NCBI RefSeq assembly: GCF_958979055.1
Contig: NC_084890.1
Location: 124,001 to 188,000 of the forward strand
Source of the DNA: Alnus glutinosa
Taxonomy: Eukaryota; Streptophyta; Magnoliopsida; Fagales; Betulaceae
Direction: 5' to 3'
DNA: 64,000 nucleotides
Shown here: piece after piece, positions 11,110 to 23,941 of the stretch
Numbering within the stretch: position 1 is the stretch's first letter
Layout: each line of letters starts with the position of its first letter
Position numbers and translations under genes: made by a program
Notes under the pieces: model-generated
Database searches by the model: none
What the model saw: the letters and a program-made list of their open reading frames with translations, nothing else
What the model was told of the DNA's origin: nothing

Positions 11110-14100
11110 TAACTTCGTCTAAAAGTTTTTCTCTCTAGACTTTAGGACTGAATGTGTGTTTCTCTAGTCTTTCTAAGGCTTGGAGCTGTAATCCTTCTTC
11201 TCTTGATTGCCTTTTGCTTTTCCTATTTGCTGGAGAACATGGAATCCAATCAAAGGGAGGAAGATCTGACGCATATGTGGGGGAAGTTTTCGCTTTTGGA
11301 GGAGGAGAACTGTGGGGTTTCTTTGGAAACATCTGAGATTGAACCGTTGGTGTCCAGAGGAAAGCATTACTTGATTGGGAAATTATTGGCGGACAGAGTG
11401 GTGCCAAAAGAATTTTTCAAGGCCCCTCTACTTCAGGCTTGGCGTCCCTCGGGAGAGGTTTTCTTTCGGGTGGTTGGCGAAAATATGTTTGTTGCCGAGT
11501 TTGAGAATGAATGGGATAAGTCTAGGATTATGGAAGGCAGACCCTGGTTGTTCGATGGAAATCTTGTATCTTTGGCGGAGTTTGATGGGTTAACTTCACC
11601 AGGAGAAATGGATTTTGATAAAGCAGCATTCTGGGTGCGAATGTATAACCTTCCCCTTGCCTGCATGGGGAGGGGAGTTGGTCTAAAAATGGGTGCTTCA
11701 GTAGGGAAGGTTGAGGATGTTGATATTTCAGACGGAGAGGCGGGATGGGGAGAATTTTTACGTGTGAAGATTGCTCTTGACCTGACCAAACCCTTGGCCA
11801 GAGGAAGTCTGCTTCATATTCAAAATAGATCCATCTGGATCCCTTTCAAGTACGAGAAGTTGCCCCGATTCTGTTTCAAATGTAGTGTGGTCAAGCATGA
11901 CTGATTGGGATGCAGTCAGGTAGGAAGTCGCCGACCGAATGGGGGAGAGGAGGAATATCCATATGGGAACTGGTTAAGGGTTTCCACTGTTGCACGGGGA
12001 GGAGGGGGACAGTATACGAGAGTTGGAAGATATTGGGAGGAGCAGGAGGGGGAGCTTCGTTCTCCTAGGTCGGGGGGTGTTCAGCGATTCTCGGATGATG
12101 GTGGGTCTGACGGCGACGGGGCTGCCGGCGTACGAAATCCTAACCGGAATCTGAGTTGTCCTGTTTTGGGAAAATCCCAGATTTCGCGGGAGAATTTATT
12201 GTCAATGGTTATGCCCTCAATTTCTGGAACAGTTACAGAAATAAAGAAGACTGCAATCTTCTAGGAGCAACGGAAGGGATTTGTGGGGAATGCGTTTCAG
12301 TATGGTAACATGGCAATTAATGATGAAGGCCAGCTAAGAGCATCTGAGGTATCACACTGTAACGTCAAAGGAAAGGAGAAACGGGTAGGGTTGGCAATTT
12401 TTGACACGACCTGCGAACCTGACACGAACACGACACGAAAATTTTGGGTTTGGGTTTATAGTAATCGGGTTCGGGTCATAATCGGGTCAAACCGATTATG
12501 ACACGACTACAACCCGTTTGTACCAAAAAAAAAAAAAAAAAAAACTGAAACAAAGAACAAACCTAGCAGCCACAGGCCCGCATCTTTTCTTTTCGGTTTT
12601 CCTTTTCACTTTCTTTCACTTAGTTTCACGCCTCCTCTCCTACGGTCTGAATCAGCCGTTTCAACTTTCACTGGTTTCATAATCATGCCTCCTCCGAAGC
12701 TCCGATCCCCAGACCCTGACTCCCTAAGCTATCGTCGACCCACTCGTCGTCGTCGTCGATCGAGCGCTGGTTGAACCGGAACGCCCTCCTGATGGCCTCG
12801 CTGAGATGGTTGAAGAAGTTAGAAGTTGCCCGAAATCCAAGTCCAATCCGAACGGTCGCCTTCTGCATCTCCTTCCTCTAATTCGTTTTGTTGTTGTGGA
12901 TCTTCTTTGATGATCTTCTTTGTGGATCTTTGAGATGGGGCGTGAGAGAGGCAAGTGTACAGGATAGAGACAGAGGAGAAGGAGCAGCAGCGTTGAGACG
13001 AGGAAGAAGACGAAGTCACAAGGCACAACGGGTTACCCAGGTCGTGTTCGGGTAACTCGTTTAACAATAGGGTCGTGTTCGGGTTTGAATATTCAACCCG
13101 ATTAATAATCGGGTCGGGTTCGTGTTGAACTCGAATATGTAATCGGGTCAGTCGGGTCGACACGAACCTGACCCGCTGACCCAGATTGCCAACCCTAGAA
13201 ACGGGCGACCAGGGAAACCGAAATGGGTAAACAAGAAGCTGGTACTAGGCTGGAGGCCCACAATGACAAGTTGCATTCAGACTCTTCAACAGGGTCCGAT
13301 CCAGATCCAGCTAGAAAAATACAAAAAGCCCAATACGTGGGAAGTTGGGATTCAAAACAGGGGAAAATGGTTTATCAATTTTTGGGAGAAGGAGGCACGG
13401 CCTTAATGCTGGAAAAGGACCCACGAGATAATACTTATTTTCCACAAGTGGCTGGGGCTACAAGTGTTGTGGGCTTCAGTGGCCACGTGAGCTCAATAAA
13501 TGGCGCAAATTCATCTGATGTAACTCCCCTGCCAGCGAAGCAATCAAACAAGAAGACTCTAGAGCTTTCTCCTGGTTCTCAGAAAGCGGTCTCTTGTTCA
13601 AATAGTGTGAAGGGTAGAACGGGGTCGTGGAAGAAAAGAGCAAAGGGGTGTGTTACTGCTGTTACTAATTTGGAGCCAAATGCTAGTGGAAGAGAAACCG
13701 AAGATGCAGTGGAGTCAGCTTCTTCTGGTGAGTCTGTGGCTTCGAAAAAAGGCAGAATTTCCATCACAGTTGCTTCACACGAGCAACACCAATAGGCGGA
13801 GGCTGGTTTTCAGCCCAGCCCAGAGCTATGAAGATATTAAGTTGGAACTGCCGGGGGCTTGGGAACCCCCGGTCAGTTAGAGCACTCACTCATTTGGTGA
13901 GAACAAAGAAGCCCCATCTTGTGTTTCTTATCGAGACAAAGATGACAAAAAATAAGGTAGAATTTATTAGAATCAAGCTTGGGTACGATCAGATGTTTGT
14001 AGTTGATTGTAAGGGAAGAAGTGGGGGTTTACTGTTATTATGGAACTCGGATTCCCATCTGGACATCCAAAATTTCAGTAGACGACACATTTATGGTGTT

Positions 14101-17100
14101 TTTTTGAATCAAAATAAAGAGCCAATTTGGAAGCTGACATGTTTTTATGGGCATCCGGATGTGCCGAAAAGAGTGGAAGCATGGAATCTCCTTAGACATT
14201 TATCCCAACTGGATCCTATACCTTGGATGTGTATTGGGGATTTCAATGAAATCCTTGAAAGCTCAGAAATAAGTAGCATTTCCATCAAACCTCGTAGTCA
14301 AATGTAGGCATTCCAAACTACTCTAGGGGACTGCAATTTAGCTGATATGGGATTTCATGGTCCTAAATTCACTTGGTGGAATGGAAGACACAGAGCAGAT
14401 TGTACTCGAGAAAGATTGGACCGGGCGGTGGCTAATCCTGCTTGGACTCGGATGTTTGATGCTGCAGAGGTAGAAGTTTTGGCTATTAGTGTTTCGGATC
14501 ATCATCCCCTGCTGGTAAGTGTTTCTCATTTGGATGCCATCAAATGGAAAAAGTATCACTTCTTCAGATATGAAGCTAGCTGGACAAAGAAACAGGAGCA
14601 TGGAGAAATAATTCAGAAGGCTTGGAGAGTAAAACAAAGGATGTCTGACCCTTGGAAGATGATCCACCGAAAGTTGAATGGGTGCAGGAGGTCTTTACAG
14701 ATATGGGTACGAAAATCAGAAAATAACATTGCTTCCCAGATTCAGAAGAAGTCATTAGAGCTCCACTCAATCCAAATGGAGGCAAACCCAGAGACTATAG
14801 AGAAAGAAATGGTGGTCAAGGAGGAGCTGAACTCACTTATTGAACAAGAGGACCTCCATTGGAGTCAACGGGCAAAAGAAAACTGGCTGAGGTATGGGGA
14901 TCAAAATTCTAAATATTTCCATACTTGTGCTAGTCAGAAAAATTGCAGAAAATATATTGAGAAAATTAAGGATATGAGAGGTAGGCTCTGTCAGTCCAAG
15001 GAGGATATTGAATGTGCTTTTGTCCAGTATTTTGATGACCTCTTCACTGCGGGAAACGAAACTGACTTGGAGCCTTGTCTGAATGCCATGGATTGTAAAG
15101 TGACTCCAGAGATGAATTCTAAACTTATGGCTGAGCCTACTGTGGAGGAAATTCACACTGCCTTACACCAAATGGCCCCCATGAAAGCTCCTGGCCCGGA
15201 TGGGTACTCGGTGTGTTTTTATCAGCACAATTGGGCAACTATTCATATTGAGGTATGCTCGGCTATTTTCTATTTCTTTCGTACTGGGAAGTTGGATAGT
15301 AATTTGAATAAAACTTATGTAGCTCTCATTCCAAAATCCCAGCAACCTGAGTGTGTATATGATTTTAGACCCATAAGCCTTTGTAATGTGCTGTATAAGA
15401 TTACTTCTAAGGTTCTGGCTAACCGTCTTAAACTAGTATTACCAGACATTATATCTTGTACACAGAGTGCTTTCATTCCAGGTTGTTTGATCACGGACAA
15501 TATTTTGGCGGCATTTGAGACTTTACACTCAATGCAGACCCGGATGTGGAGCAAAACTGGTTTTATGGGTCAAACTCGATATGAGTAAAGCCTATGATCG
15601 AGTGGAATGGTCTTTCCTAGAGGCGGTCATGAGGAAGCTGGGTTTTGCGGAGCAATGGATTACTCTTATAATGGCCTGTGTTCGGTCAGTTTCCTATTCC
15701 ATTCTTATTAATGGCGGGCCAGTAGGAAATATCCAACCTTCAAGAGGGATTCGCCAAGGAGATCCCATTTCTCCATATCTCTTCCTAATTTGTGCAGAGG
15801 CTTTAAGTGCTCTTTTACAACAAGCTGAAAGAAAAGGGATAATCACTGGTGTTCCAACTTCGCCGCGGGGTCCTAGATTGAGTCACCTCTTCTTTGCGGA
15901 TGATAGTATTATTTTTTGTAAGGCGAATTCCGTAGAATGGAGAAGAATTATGAAGATTTTGGACATTTATGAAAAAGGGTCTGGCCAAAAAATTAATCTG
16001 CTGAAGACGTCCTTATTCTTTAGTAGCAACACCAGCCAAGAAAGGAAACAGGAGATTTTGAGACTATCAGGTCTAACGGAAACAAACAGGATTGATACCT
16101 ATCTTGGTCTTCCTTCTTTTGTGGGTAAGTCTAAAATTCAATCCTTTGTATTTATTAAAGATAGAGTTTTGAAGAAGATCAATAATTGGAAAGTTAAATT
16201 CTTGTCCCAAGCTGGCAAAGAAGTGTTGTTAAAAGCTGTGATTCAGGCGATTCCTACATATAGCATGTGTGTTTTTCAACTTCCTATTACTTTATGTAAG
16301 GAGATTAACAGTTTGATGCAGAATTTTTGGTGGAATCATATGGCACATAGCTCTAAAATTCATTGGATGTCTCGAGAAAGAATGGGACGCTCCAAAGCTG
16401 TGGGAGGTCTTTGATTTCGCGATTTGGTGCTGTTCAACCAAGCCCTTCTAGCAAAGCAAGGATGGAGGCTAATCCAAAACCCTTCTTCTCTTTCAGCACA
16501 AATCATCCGAGCCAAGTACCATCCTTGAAGCTGTTTTATGGAGGCTCCCCTAGGCTCTTAGCCTTCCTTTGTTTGGAGAAGCATTTGGAATTCAAGAGAA
16601 TTGTTGTCGCAAGGCCTAGTTTGGCGTGTGGGAAATGGATGTAATATTAAAGTGTGGGGGGACCCTTGGCTCCCAACTCCATATACTTACAAGGTCCAAT
16701 CTCCTCCCTGAATCATTGATAGTCAATCCATGGTGACCTCCTTAATTAATCATTCCTCCAAGAACTGGAACGAGGACTTACTTAAAGAAGTCTTTTCTGA
16801 AGAAGAAGCAAAAGTTATTGCTAACATTCCACTCAGTCCTCTACTCCCCGAAGATAGAATGATTTGGCATGGAACTGCAAGCGGGATTTTTACAGTGCGG
16901 AGTGCATACCATCTGGGCAAAGAATAACATGAGAGAAGAGCAGCCCAATGTTCCAACGGGAATACAGGGCAGGACGTGTGGAAGACTTTATGGGCAATGG
17001 AACTGCCTCATGCTGTGAAAATGTTTGTTTGGAGAGCTTGCCAAAATATTTTGCCCACTCGAATGAATCTATACATGCGAAAAATTATAGAAGAAGCAAA

Positions 17101-18037
17101 ATGCCCATGCTGCGAAGTAGAAGATGAGACTTTAATTCATGCCCTCTAGACCTGCCCAATTGCCCAGGATGTTTGGGGAAGCAAAATGTCTCCTTTCCAG
17201 AAGTGCTATGTCTCAGAGGTGTCTTTCAAGGAGGTGTTTGAAGACGGAATTCAACGTTATAGCAAGGAAATTCTGGAGCTGTTGGTAGTTGTGGCCCGTG
17301 GAATCTGGTTTAGGAGAAATAATCTAGTTTTTGAAGGAGCCTTTTCCCACCCAGATGATGTCTTCTCAGCTGCTATTAACTTCATTCGGGAATATAAGGA
17401 GAGCTTGGTAAAGGACAAGCCATTGGTGCAATCTGAAATGAATCCTGGTATTAGAAGAGACACAGCAACGTGGAGTCCTCCCCCGTATGGCTTCATAAAA
17501 ATTAACTGGGACGCGGCTATTAATAAAACAAAGGGATGGATTGGTATGGGTATCATTGCCAGGGACTATTTGGGAAATTGCTTGGGAACCCGGAGTCTTA
17601 CAAAAATTTTACAGGCAGATGCAAAGACTGCAGAATCTTTAGCAGTGTTGGAGGCTATTCAGTTTGCTAAAGAAGCTGGTTTTTTAGAGGCTATTTTTGA
17701 AGGAGATGCAGCCAATGTTATTGAAGAGATAAATTCAGATCCTCCTTATTTGTCGCGTGCAGGCCATATTCTCGAAAGTATTCATGTTGAGCGGCAAAGT
17801 TTACATACATGTAGTTTCAATTTTGTTTTTCGTGAGTCCAATTATGCAGCACATTGTCTTGGTAAAGAGGCTGCTCGTATTATGTGTGATTTGTGTTTGC
17901 TGGAGGATACTCCTACTAGTATCTCCAGTATTGTTCTTAGGGAAGCTATTTCTCCCTAGATCCTTTTTGAGGGTCAAGTATTTTTCGTTTGGTGATCAAT
18001 GAAGAGTATGAGAATTTTTGTTCAAAAAAAAAAAAAA
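11110..18037 (+). mobile_element. L1-type LINE with C-terminal RNase H, decayed and split by a hAT element
   Basis: Plus-strand non-LTR element. ORF1 starts near 11239 with a DUF4283-type domain and a zinc knuckle (CFKC, near 11871) that is cut by an in-frame TGA at about 11902. A further stop lies at about 12262, and ORF1 resumes after the inserted hAT element to end at 13795. ORF2 starts at 13828 with an endonuclease (LSWNCRGLGN, FLIETKM, GDFNEIL, SDHHPLL). Reverse transcriptase follows (KAPGPDGY near 15186, IRQGDPISPYLF near 15750, FFADDS near 15890), then a zinc region near 17100 and an RNase H domain (about 17490-17900). Visible damage includes a TAG near 14305 and shifts near 15560 and 16400. 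A 14-base A tail (18024-18037) ends it. The 5' boundary is approximate. Confidence 0.88.
12386..13197. mobile_element. Non-autonomous hAT element inside the second LINE
   Basis: An 812-bp insertion with 13-bp terminal inverted repeats, TAGGGTTGGCAAT and ATTGCCAACCCTA. It is flanked by a perfect 8-bp direct repeat GAAACGGG (12378-12385 and 13198-13205). An 8-bp duplication and these ends fit hAT. Subterminal sequence is rich in CGGGTCGTGT-like and ACACGA motifs in both orientations. The middle (about 12,540-13,020) is unlike the ends and may be captured DNA. No transposase is seen. Confidence 0.88.
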
Positions 18038-18665
18038 GGAAGGTGTTAAATAAGCATTAAATGAAGATAGTCTCACATGGGAAAAAGAGAAACTATAGTT
18101 GACATTTATAAGGCCCAACACACTTTAAGCATTTAAAGTAATGCTTGGGTGTATACTCTTACGTGTATACTCTAGTACGGTGCGAAGCACCGGACGCACA
18201 CACGCGCGCGCGCGTGTGGCAGTGGGCTGTAGGGCGCTAGTGGTGCTTTGATGGCACACTTGGCACTTAGCTCAGAGCGATCTAATCATGACCTTTCAAT
18301 TTTGGATTGTCATGATCAATCGATCTGGTGGTTTAATCTAAACCATAGGATGCTTCTTAGGTAGATCCAGTGGTTGGATTTATTGGACCATCACTAAAAT
18401 AAACTGTAAGGTCAAATCACATTTGATCTAATGATTGAGATTAATTAATAACGATCTAATTGTTATTATTAAATAATCATAGACAATTATTTGATCTGAT
18501 GGTCATATTTAAATGTCTGTTAAAATAGCAGTTTATGACTGTTACTTAAGCAGTTATGGGCGGTTGGATTATCAATTATTTTCAATATAATGCAGAAGTA
18601 ACTGCTGTTCAGTTATCAAAAAAATACAGAAGTAACTGCTGTACAGTGATTAATAAAAGAGATAA

Positions 18666-18709
<44 letters not shown>

Positions 18710-19008
18710 CTACAGTTCTTTTTTGATACCTTCTGGATTTAAAAAAAAAATAAAAAATAAAAATCAAAAGTCTATGTCTGTCTCTTGATATAATAGAAAA
18801 ATCTAAAAGTGTTCGGGTTTAATTTCGTTTGTGCAAAACACAATTAAACAAACATATGATTCTGGGCTCTATTGTATCATGGAGAAATATTTGCTGTAAA
18901 CCCTTTACATATCTTTCTGGTGGGGGCAAATAATATTTTAAGGAAAGCGACATTGTAACGCGCTTTAGAAACATTTCATTTTTCTGCATTCGTTTACTTT
19001 TTCCAACA
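18038..19008. repeat. Probable solo LTR, copia-like
   Basis: Sequence from the LINE A tail to TTTCCAACA (19008) has the look of a long plant copia LTR. It shows a TGTTAAATAAGC start zone, CCAACA at the end, a GTGCGAAGCACC hairpin, and a purine-rich zone late in the element. It contains a 41-base T run (18669-18709) and a CG/CA microsatellite near 18195. Its left terminus is probably hidden by the LINE insertion. No target duplication was found, so the limits and strand are uncertain. As an old element it carries no coding part. Confidence 0.45.
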
Positions 19009-21593
19009 AAAATTTCCCCTCCCAACGCGGCTATAGATCCAAAAGAAAGAAAAAATTTAAAAATTTAAACTTAAAGCCACGTAGAACGGGTGGGATAAGA
19101 GTAGGATGGTGGTGTATAAAGAAGCATTTCTCGCGAGTCTTATTTCTTTCTTCCTTTTCTTTTCTATGGCTAGTTGCTGTTAGCATATTTTTTTCATTTT
19201 ACTTTTTCTTAGTGACAGATATTTAGGTATATTTTAACTTTTCTATTCATACATATTTGGGTACCAAACTTCACTATAACATTAACTAAAAATTAATGCA
19301 ATTGTCGTGTAAGTTATGCATATTACCTTCATTTATTTCGTGCAAAACACATATGGTATTCTCGTTACCATTTTTCTATATTCCTCCCATAATTATAAAT
19401 ATCATATCAAATTTGTAGTTAAATGATAACAACATTTGTTTATAGTATTCTAACACTGGTTCTCTTTTTATCATTTCTATAAGAGAAATTAAGTGAGAGG
19501 TTAAAAGAAAAAGACTGGGTATGAAGCGGGTTTATTCGATTGTTGTGTTGTTAACTTGGGTTTGTGTGCTCTCCATCTTTTGATTTTTCATTATTTGAAC
19601 TTGAAGCAGGAGATGCATATGATATTTTCAACCTTTAGCAAACCTCTAATCTAATCATCCCGTTATTGTAGAACATTTTGATTATGTAATCTGGGTGTGG
19701 AGGATACTTTTTAATGTTACAATCTTTAGGTTTTTTTTTTTTTGGATGGAGGTGACATTAACGTTACATGATGACTGGCTTCGACGGAATCTGCTCCGTA
19801 ATATTCCGTCCACTGCCCTAAACAAATTACAAATATTCCAGCAATCTCGTCCTTTCCTCTACCTTATTTTGAAAAGTAAGTCTTTGGATTTCTTTTTTGT
19901 TGTATTTATGTCACGAGATTGAGATGGCTAAGAATGAGTGGGCGAGAGAATAATAACTACCCCGTCCCTTTGTTTTTCTAGTCTGTTGTGTCCATTCCGG
20001 TGCTGCTGATTGGCTGCCAAAACTTTATTTTAAATTGAACCAAAAGTATAAAAACAACTGGCCTTAATTGGCCTTGTCAACTACGTACCGTTTACCATCT
20101 TTCTTCGGGCTATATTTTATTCAGCACCAGGGAGATCGAGTTCCAAATGTAGAATGCCCTTTATTTTGGACGGGCTTCCTTGTGCAATAGGGCAGTCTAT
20201 TTGGGCTCCATTTATTTGAGATAGAGGTGAGATTCAGGCTGATCTAACATCTATCGGAGCAAGCAAGGTGGGGATTCATTCAAGCTGTTCAAACAAACAC
20301 CTATATGGCATGGGATCTAAATCTCTTTATTTTGGTAAGAGTATTGCAGTTAATTAGTCTTGGTATCAAGTCCCTTAAGATGCTCCATTATTAATATTAT
20401 TACCATTGGAAGCCGGCAGCACTCCCGGTCCCCACCCCACCAGACGTGTCACATTCTCCTACCTCACAACTGGCGTATATCTATTATCTCTATCAGCCTC
20501 CTCTGTCTATTTGGTTTATCTTTATCATACGGAAGTGCTGTCTAAAAGAGTTATAAAATATTATCTGTTCGTCACTTAGGACTGCCTCTCCCCTGCACTT
20601 AGCAATTCTCATTCAAGGACCACGTAATTAAAGAGCTACAAGCCTCACATTGTCCAATATACCGTCGCCTTACATCAAAAACTGTTGCTACTTAATTTCG
20701 TTGGTGACATTGCAGTTTATTTTTTACACCCATTTTATACGGATTAATAAGTGGTTTCTCATGTCAATAACTTTTTTATTATTATTATTATTTTTTTAAA
20801 AAAAAATCACTTAAAACACGCCACATTAATATCATTATTCAAAAATATTCACTAGGCCTCTAGAAGCAATCAAGGATCTTGAGCATGCAAGATTCGATCA
20901 GAGCACCATGATGGTTTTTCAGCACTAAAATTCAAGAATTGCCTCAAAATCTACAACTGTCAAATTTACAGAACACATGATTTAGTATAATCGGAGGCAA
21001 ATAGGTTTAAATTTCAAAGGCACTGGTGTTTCGAATTTACACTTTTTGACAAGTTGTTTTCACCTCTGTTCCTGCCAACTTTATGGACAACAGATGAAAC
21101 TTTTACAATTATGTTCCTCTTATGACTGTAACGCAGAGGACTGAAAAGAAGAATTTCACTCAATCATAACAAGATGAACACTTGAGCTTAATTTTCCATG
21201 CTACATGCCGTACCCAGTGATGGCATGGGGGTTAACTTGCCCTACATTCATGTCCTGGGATTTCATCTTAGCTTCACCCCAAATCAAAGATGCAGTGGTT
21301 GAGTCCAAGTTTACTTAGACATGCATCATCAATCCCAACAGTAACTGAAGTATATATCGTCTCTTAAACAACTGGATGACAAGAATAAGAAAAGAGAGAA
21401 TTATCAATTCAAATTCTTCATTGCAATGGTAAGGGTATATATTGCACATCTCAGTGGTGTTTTAAGCTTAGCAGCTCAATCAAGTAACCAGACTTAACAT
21501 TGGCCCTAGATGACTGAAATCGTCTTCTAAATGGTTGTTGATTCGTATAGACATACATAACATACAAATCTTTGTTGGGTAAGTTGGATGAAG
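19009..21593. other. Intergenic, no gene supported
   Basis: AT-rich sequence with short T and A runs and no open frame of interest. The right part is downstream of the minus-strand E3 ligase gene and should hold its 3' untranslated region. No RNA gene or element end was recognised. Confidence 0.5.
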
Positions 21594-23901
21594 TCAAAGC
21601 CTGTAGCCATGTAAATGCTTAGCCCATCTTCTAGCCATGTAAGGATCGTGGTAATCCCAACTTTCAACGCTACTAGTCCTCCCACCAATGCTCACATCCC
21701 TCCCTGCGCTTGCTGTTGCATTACTTTTATCCCCTACACTCACTACAATTTCCCCTGTTCTAATGCATTCGTCAACTTCACCCTCCACGTAGCTATATCC
21801 CACATGAACATCTCCATACTCTCTCAAGTCTAATGCAATCCTCATTTCTTCACCACCTTTTAGTTCTTCAATCCTTATGATTCTACAATTAACTTCCTCC
21901 CCAATTCTCAACTGGATATCTCTAATGACGCCTCCTAACATTCTTAATAGGAACTGTTCAAATTCATGCATGACGAACCCATTTGAAGTGCCAAATCCAA
22001 ACCCCACATGAAACCTATGGATTGGAATGGGCACTTCCATATTGATGGCAAGGCAAGATCGTGTTGGACTATCAGACAGATGCAGGATAGAGGACTGTGG
22101 ATTTTTGTGGACACGATCTTCAAGTATCTTAATCCCCTTTTTAAGCCCTTCAAATGGATCTGCTTGCCCCATATAGAATAGACGATCAATGACTTGTAGG
22201 GCAGTCCGCTTTCCATAGGATGTCATGCGCCTAAGGGGAAAGGCACGTGGTACAGCCGATGAGTAGGTAACAATGGCTAAACGATCAATGGGTCTAAGGG
22301 AGAACACCACCAATGCCATCGATTGCTTGAGCAGCCTCAGGTGTGGCCCATTGGGGCTTGCAACCAAGACCAAGTCAGTTGCTTGTTGATGTGCCAACTT
22401 CACTGAAAGAAAAGCTCGATTTGAGGAGGTGCACATAATATAAGGTGTTTGCCTGTTAGGTGACTGCAATAGTGATGATGAACCGCAAGTCAATCGATGT
22501 AGGGGTGGATGGTATGGGCATGAGGTGCGACTACTAGTCATTTGCATAGATGAATGAAAGTTGGGAGGCGCACTAGGTGGAATGGGCAGTAAAGAGAGAT
22601 AAAGGCGGGGACGATTAGGCAAGTGATCGGGCTCAATAGGGTCATCGTTGTCATAGCGGGCAGAGCGCAAGAAAGATCGCCTGTGGACACGGAAAGTAGC
22701 AATGGAGTCATCAAGGAGTCGGAGTATGGGATCATTTTGGTTGCAAGAAGAGAGTGAAGCATAAGGAGGGTTCAGGCTGCGAGGCAATTGGGTCCAATGG
22801 GCACGACAAATGGGGCAGGTGACACTACCATGGCGAACATTAGAGGAGATGCAAGCAAAGTGGAAAGCATGAGAGCATTGGGCTGTGAATATTGCTTGCC
22901 CTCGGCTGCTTCCCCTGCTGTTGTAACTCAAAGGATCTAGACATATTGCGCACAAGTTCTGCCACATGAATCAACAAAGATGAAGGTATTAAATCAAGGG
23001 AGACACAATTTAAAGTAATAAGCAGATAAATATGACAAAAGCTCAAAAATGAAATACAATTGCACTTTTCCTTTTAGAATTGATAAATGGTTTTCTGGAT
23101 ATCTACCTTTTATTCTAGTCTATGTCTATTATAACAAATTCCATAATTTCATGGCAACTTTCTAAAAGAAACCCAGAAAAGAATCCTATTCTAAATGCTA
23201 ATGGCCTGAGTTTATACAAAACAATTTCACTGTATAATGATGCTATAGAGCAAGTGATCTAGGATGTTCTAGTGGAGTAATACAGAAACTGTTAATAATT
23301 GGGAATATAAAAATAAAAAGAAGTAATGAGAAAGGCTTGGCAAGATAATTAGCTTTCAGCAAAAACGAGCCAGAGATATGATTACAAGTTTTTCTGAGAT
23401 AGGGACAATTTCTTTTAAGTTTGGGGATTATGTTTTGTTGGGTACTGATCCACAACAATTGTCCCATTTGTTTGAAGGCAGAGGACTAGTGAAAATCCTA
23501 CTTAAATATGATGGAGAAGAAATAGTACAACTTCAGGTTTGGGCACTCAAGGTGGTGTTTTGTGGTTGGTAGATTCAAAATTCAAGACAATCATATTGAA
23601 AGAGGTAAATGTAAAATTGGTAGAGGATGGGTAGGAATTTCACCCTTAAATAGAATAGTGGTTGAGGAAAACGTCATAATGATCGAGTGCTTTGGGCAGG
23701 TGGGGCTTTCAAAGTAGGTTTTGCCGTCCACATAATAGTGGATTCTTCAACCGCTCCCTCTCTCTGGGCCTAGGCATCATCAATCAACATCCACCAGGAT
23801 CCCCTAAATTCTTCTTAAATTTGAGATTCTCAAATTTTTTAATCTTAGCCGTCCATTAGATCCAAAGTAGAAAACTATCCAAAACCCTCTTTCTCTCTCT
23901 A

Positions 23902-23941
<40 letters not shown>

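Noticed and set aside
18180-18220. Hairpin GTGCGAAGCACC with a CG run as a possible RNA element
   Set aside because: It lies in the LTR-like block and is better explained as LTR sequence.
22959-22967. ATG at 22967 as start of the E3 ligase
   Set aside because: The bases ATGTGGCAG end in the splice acceptor of exon 3. Upstream exons 24551-24700 and 24223-24327 join in phase.
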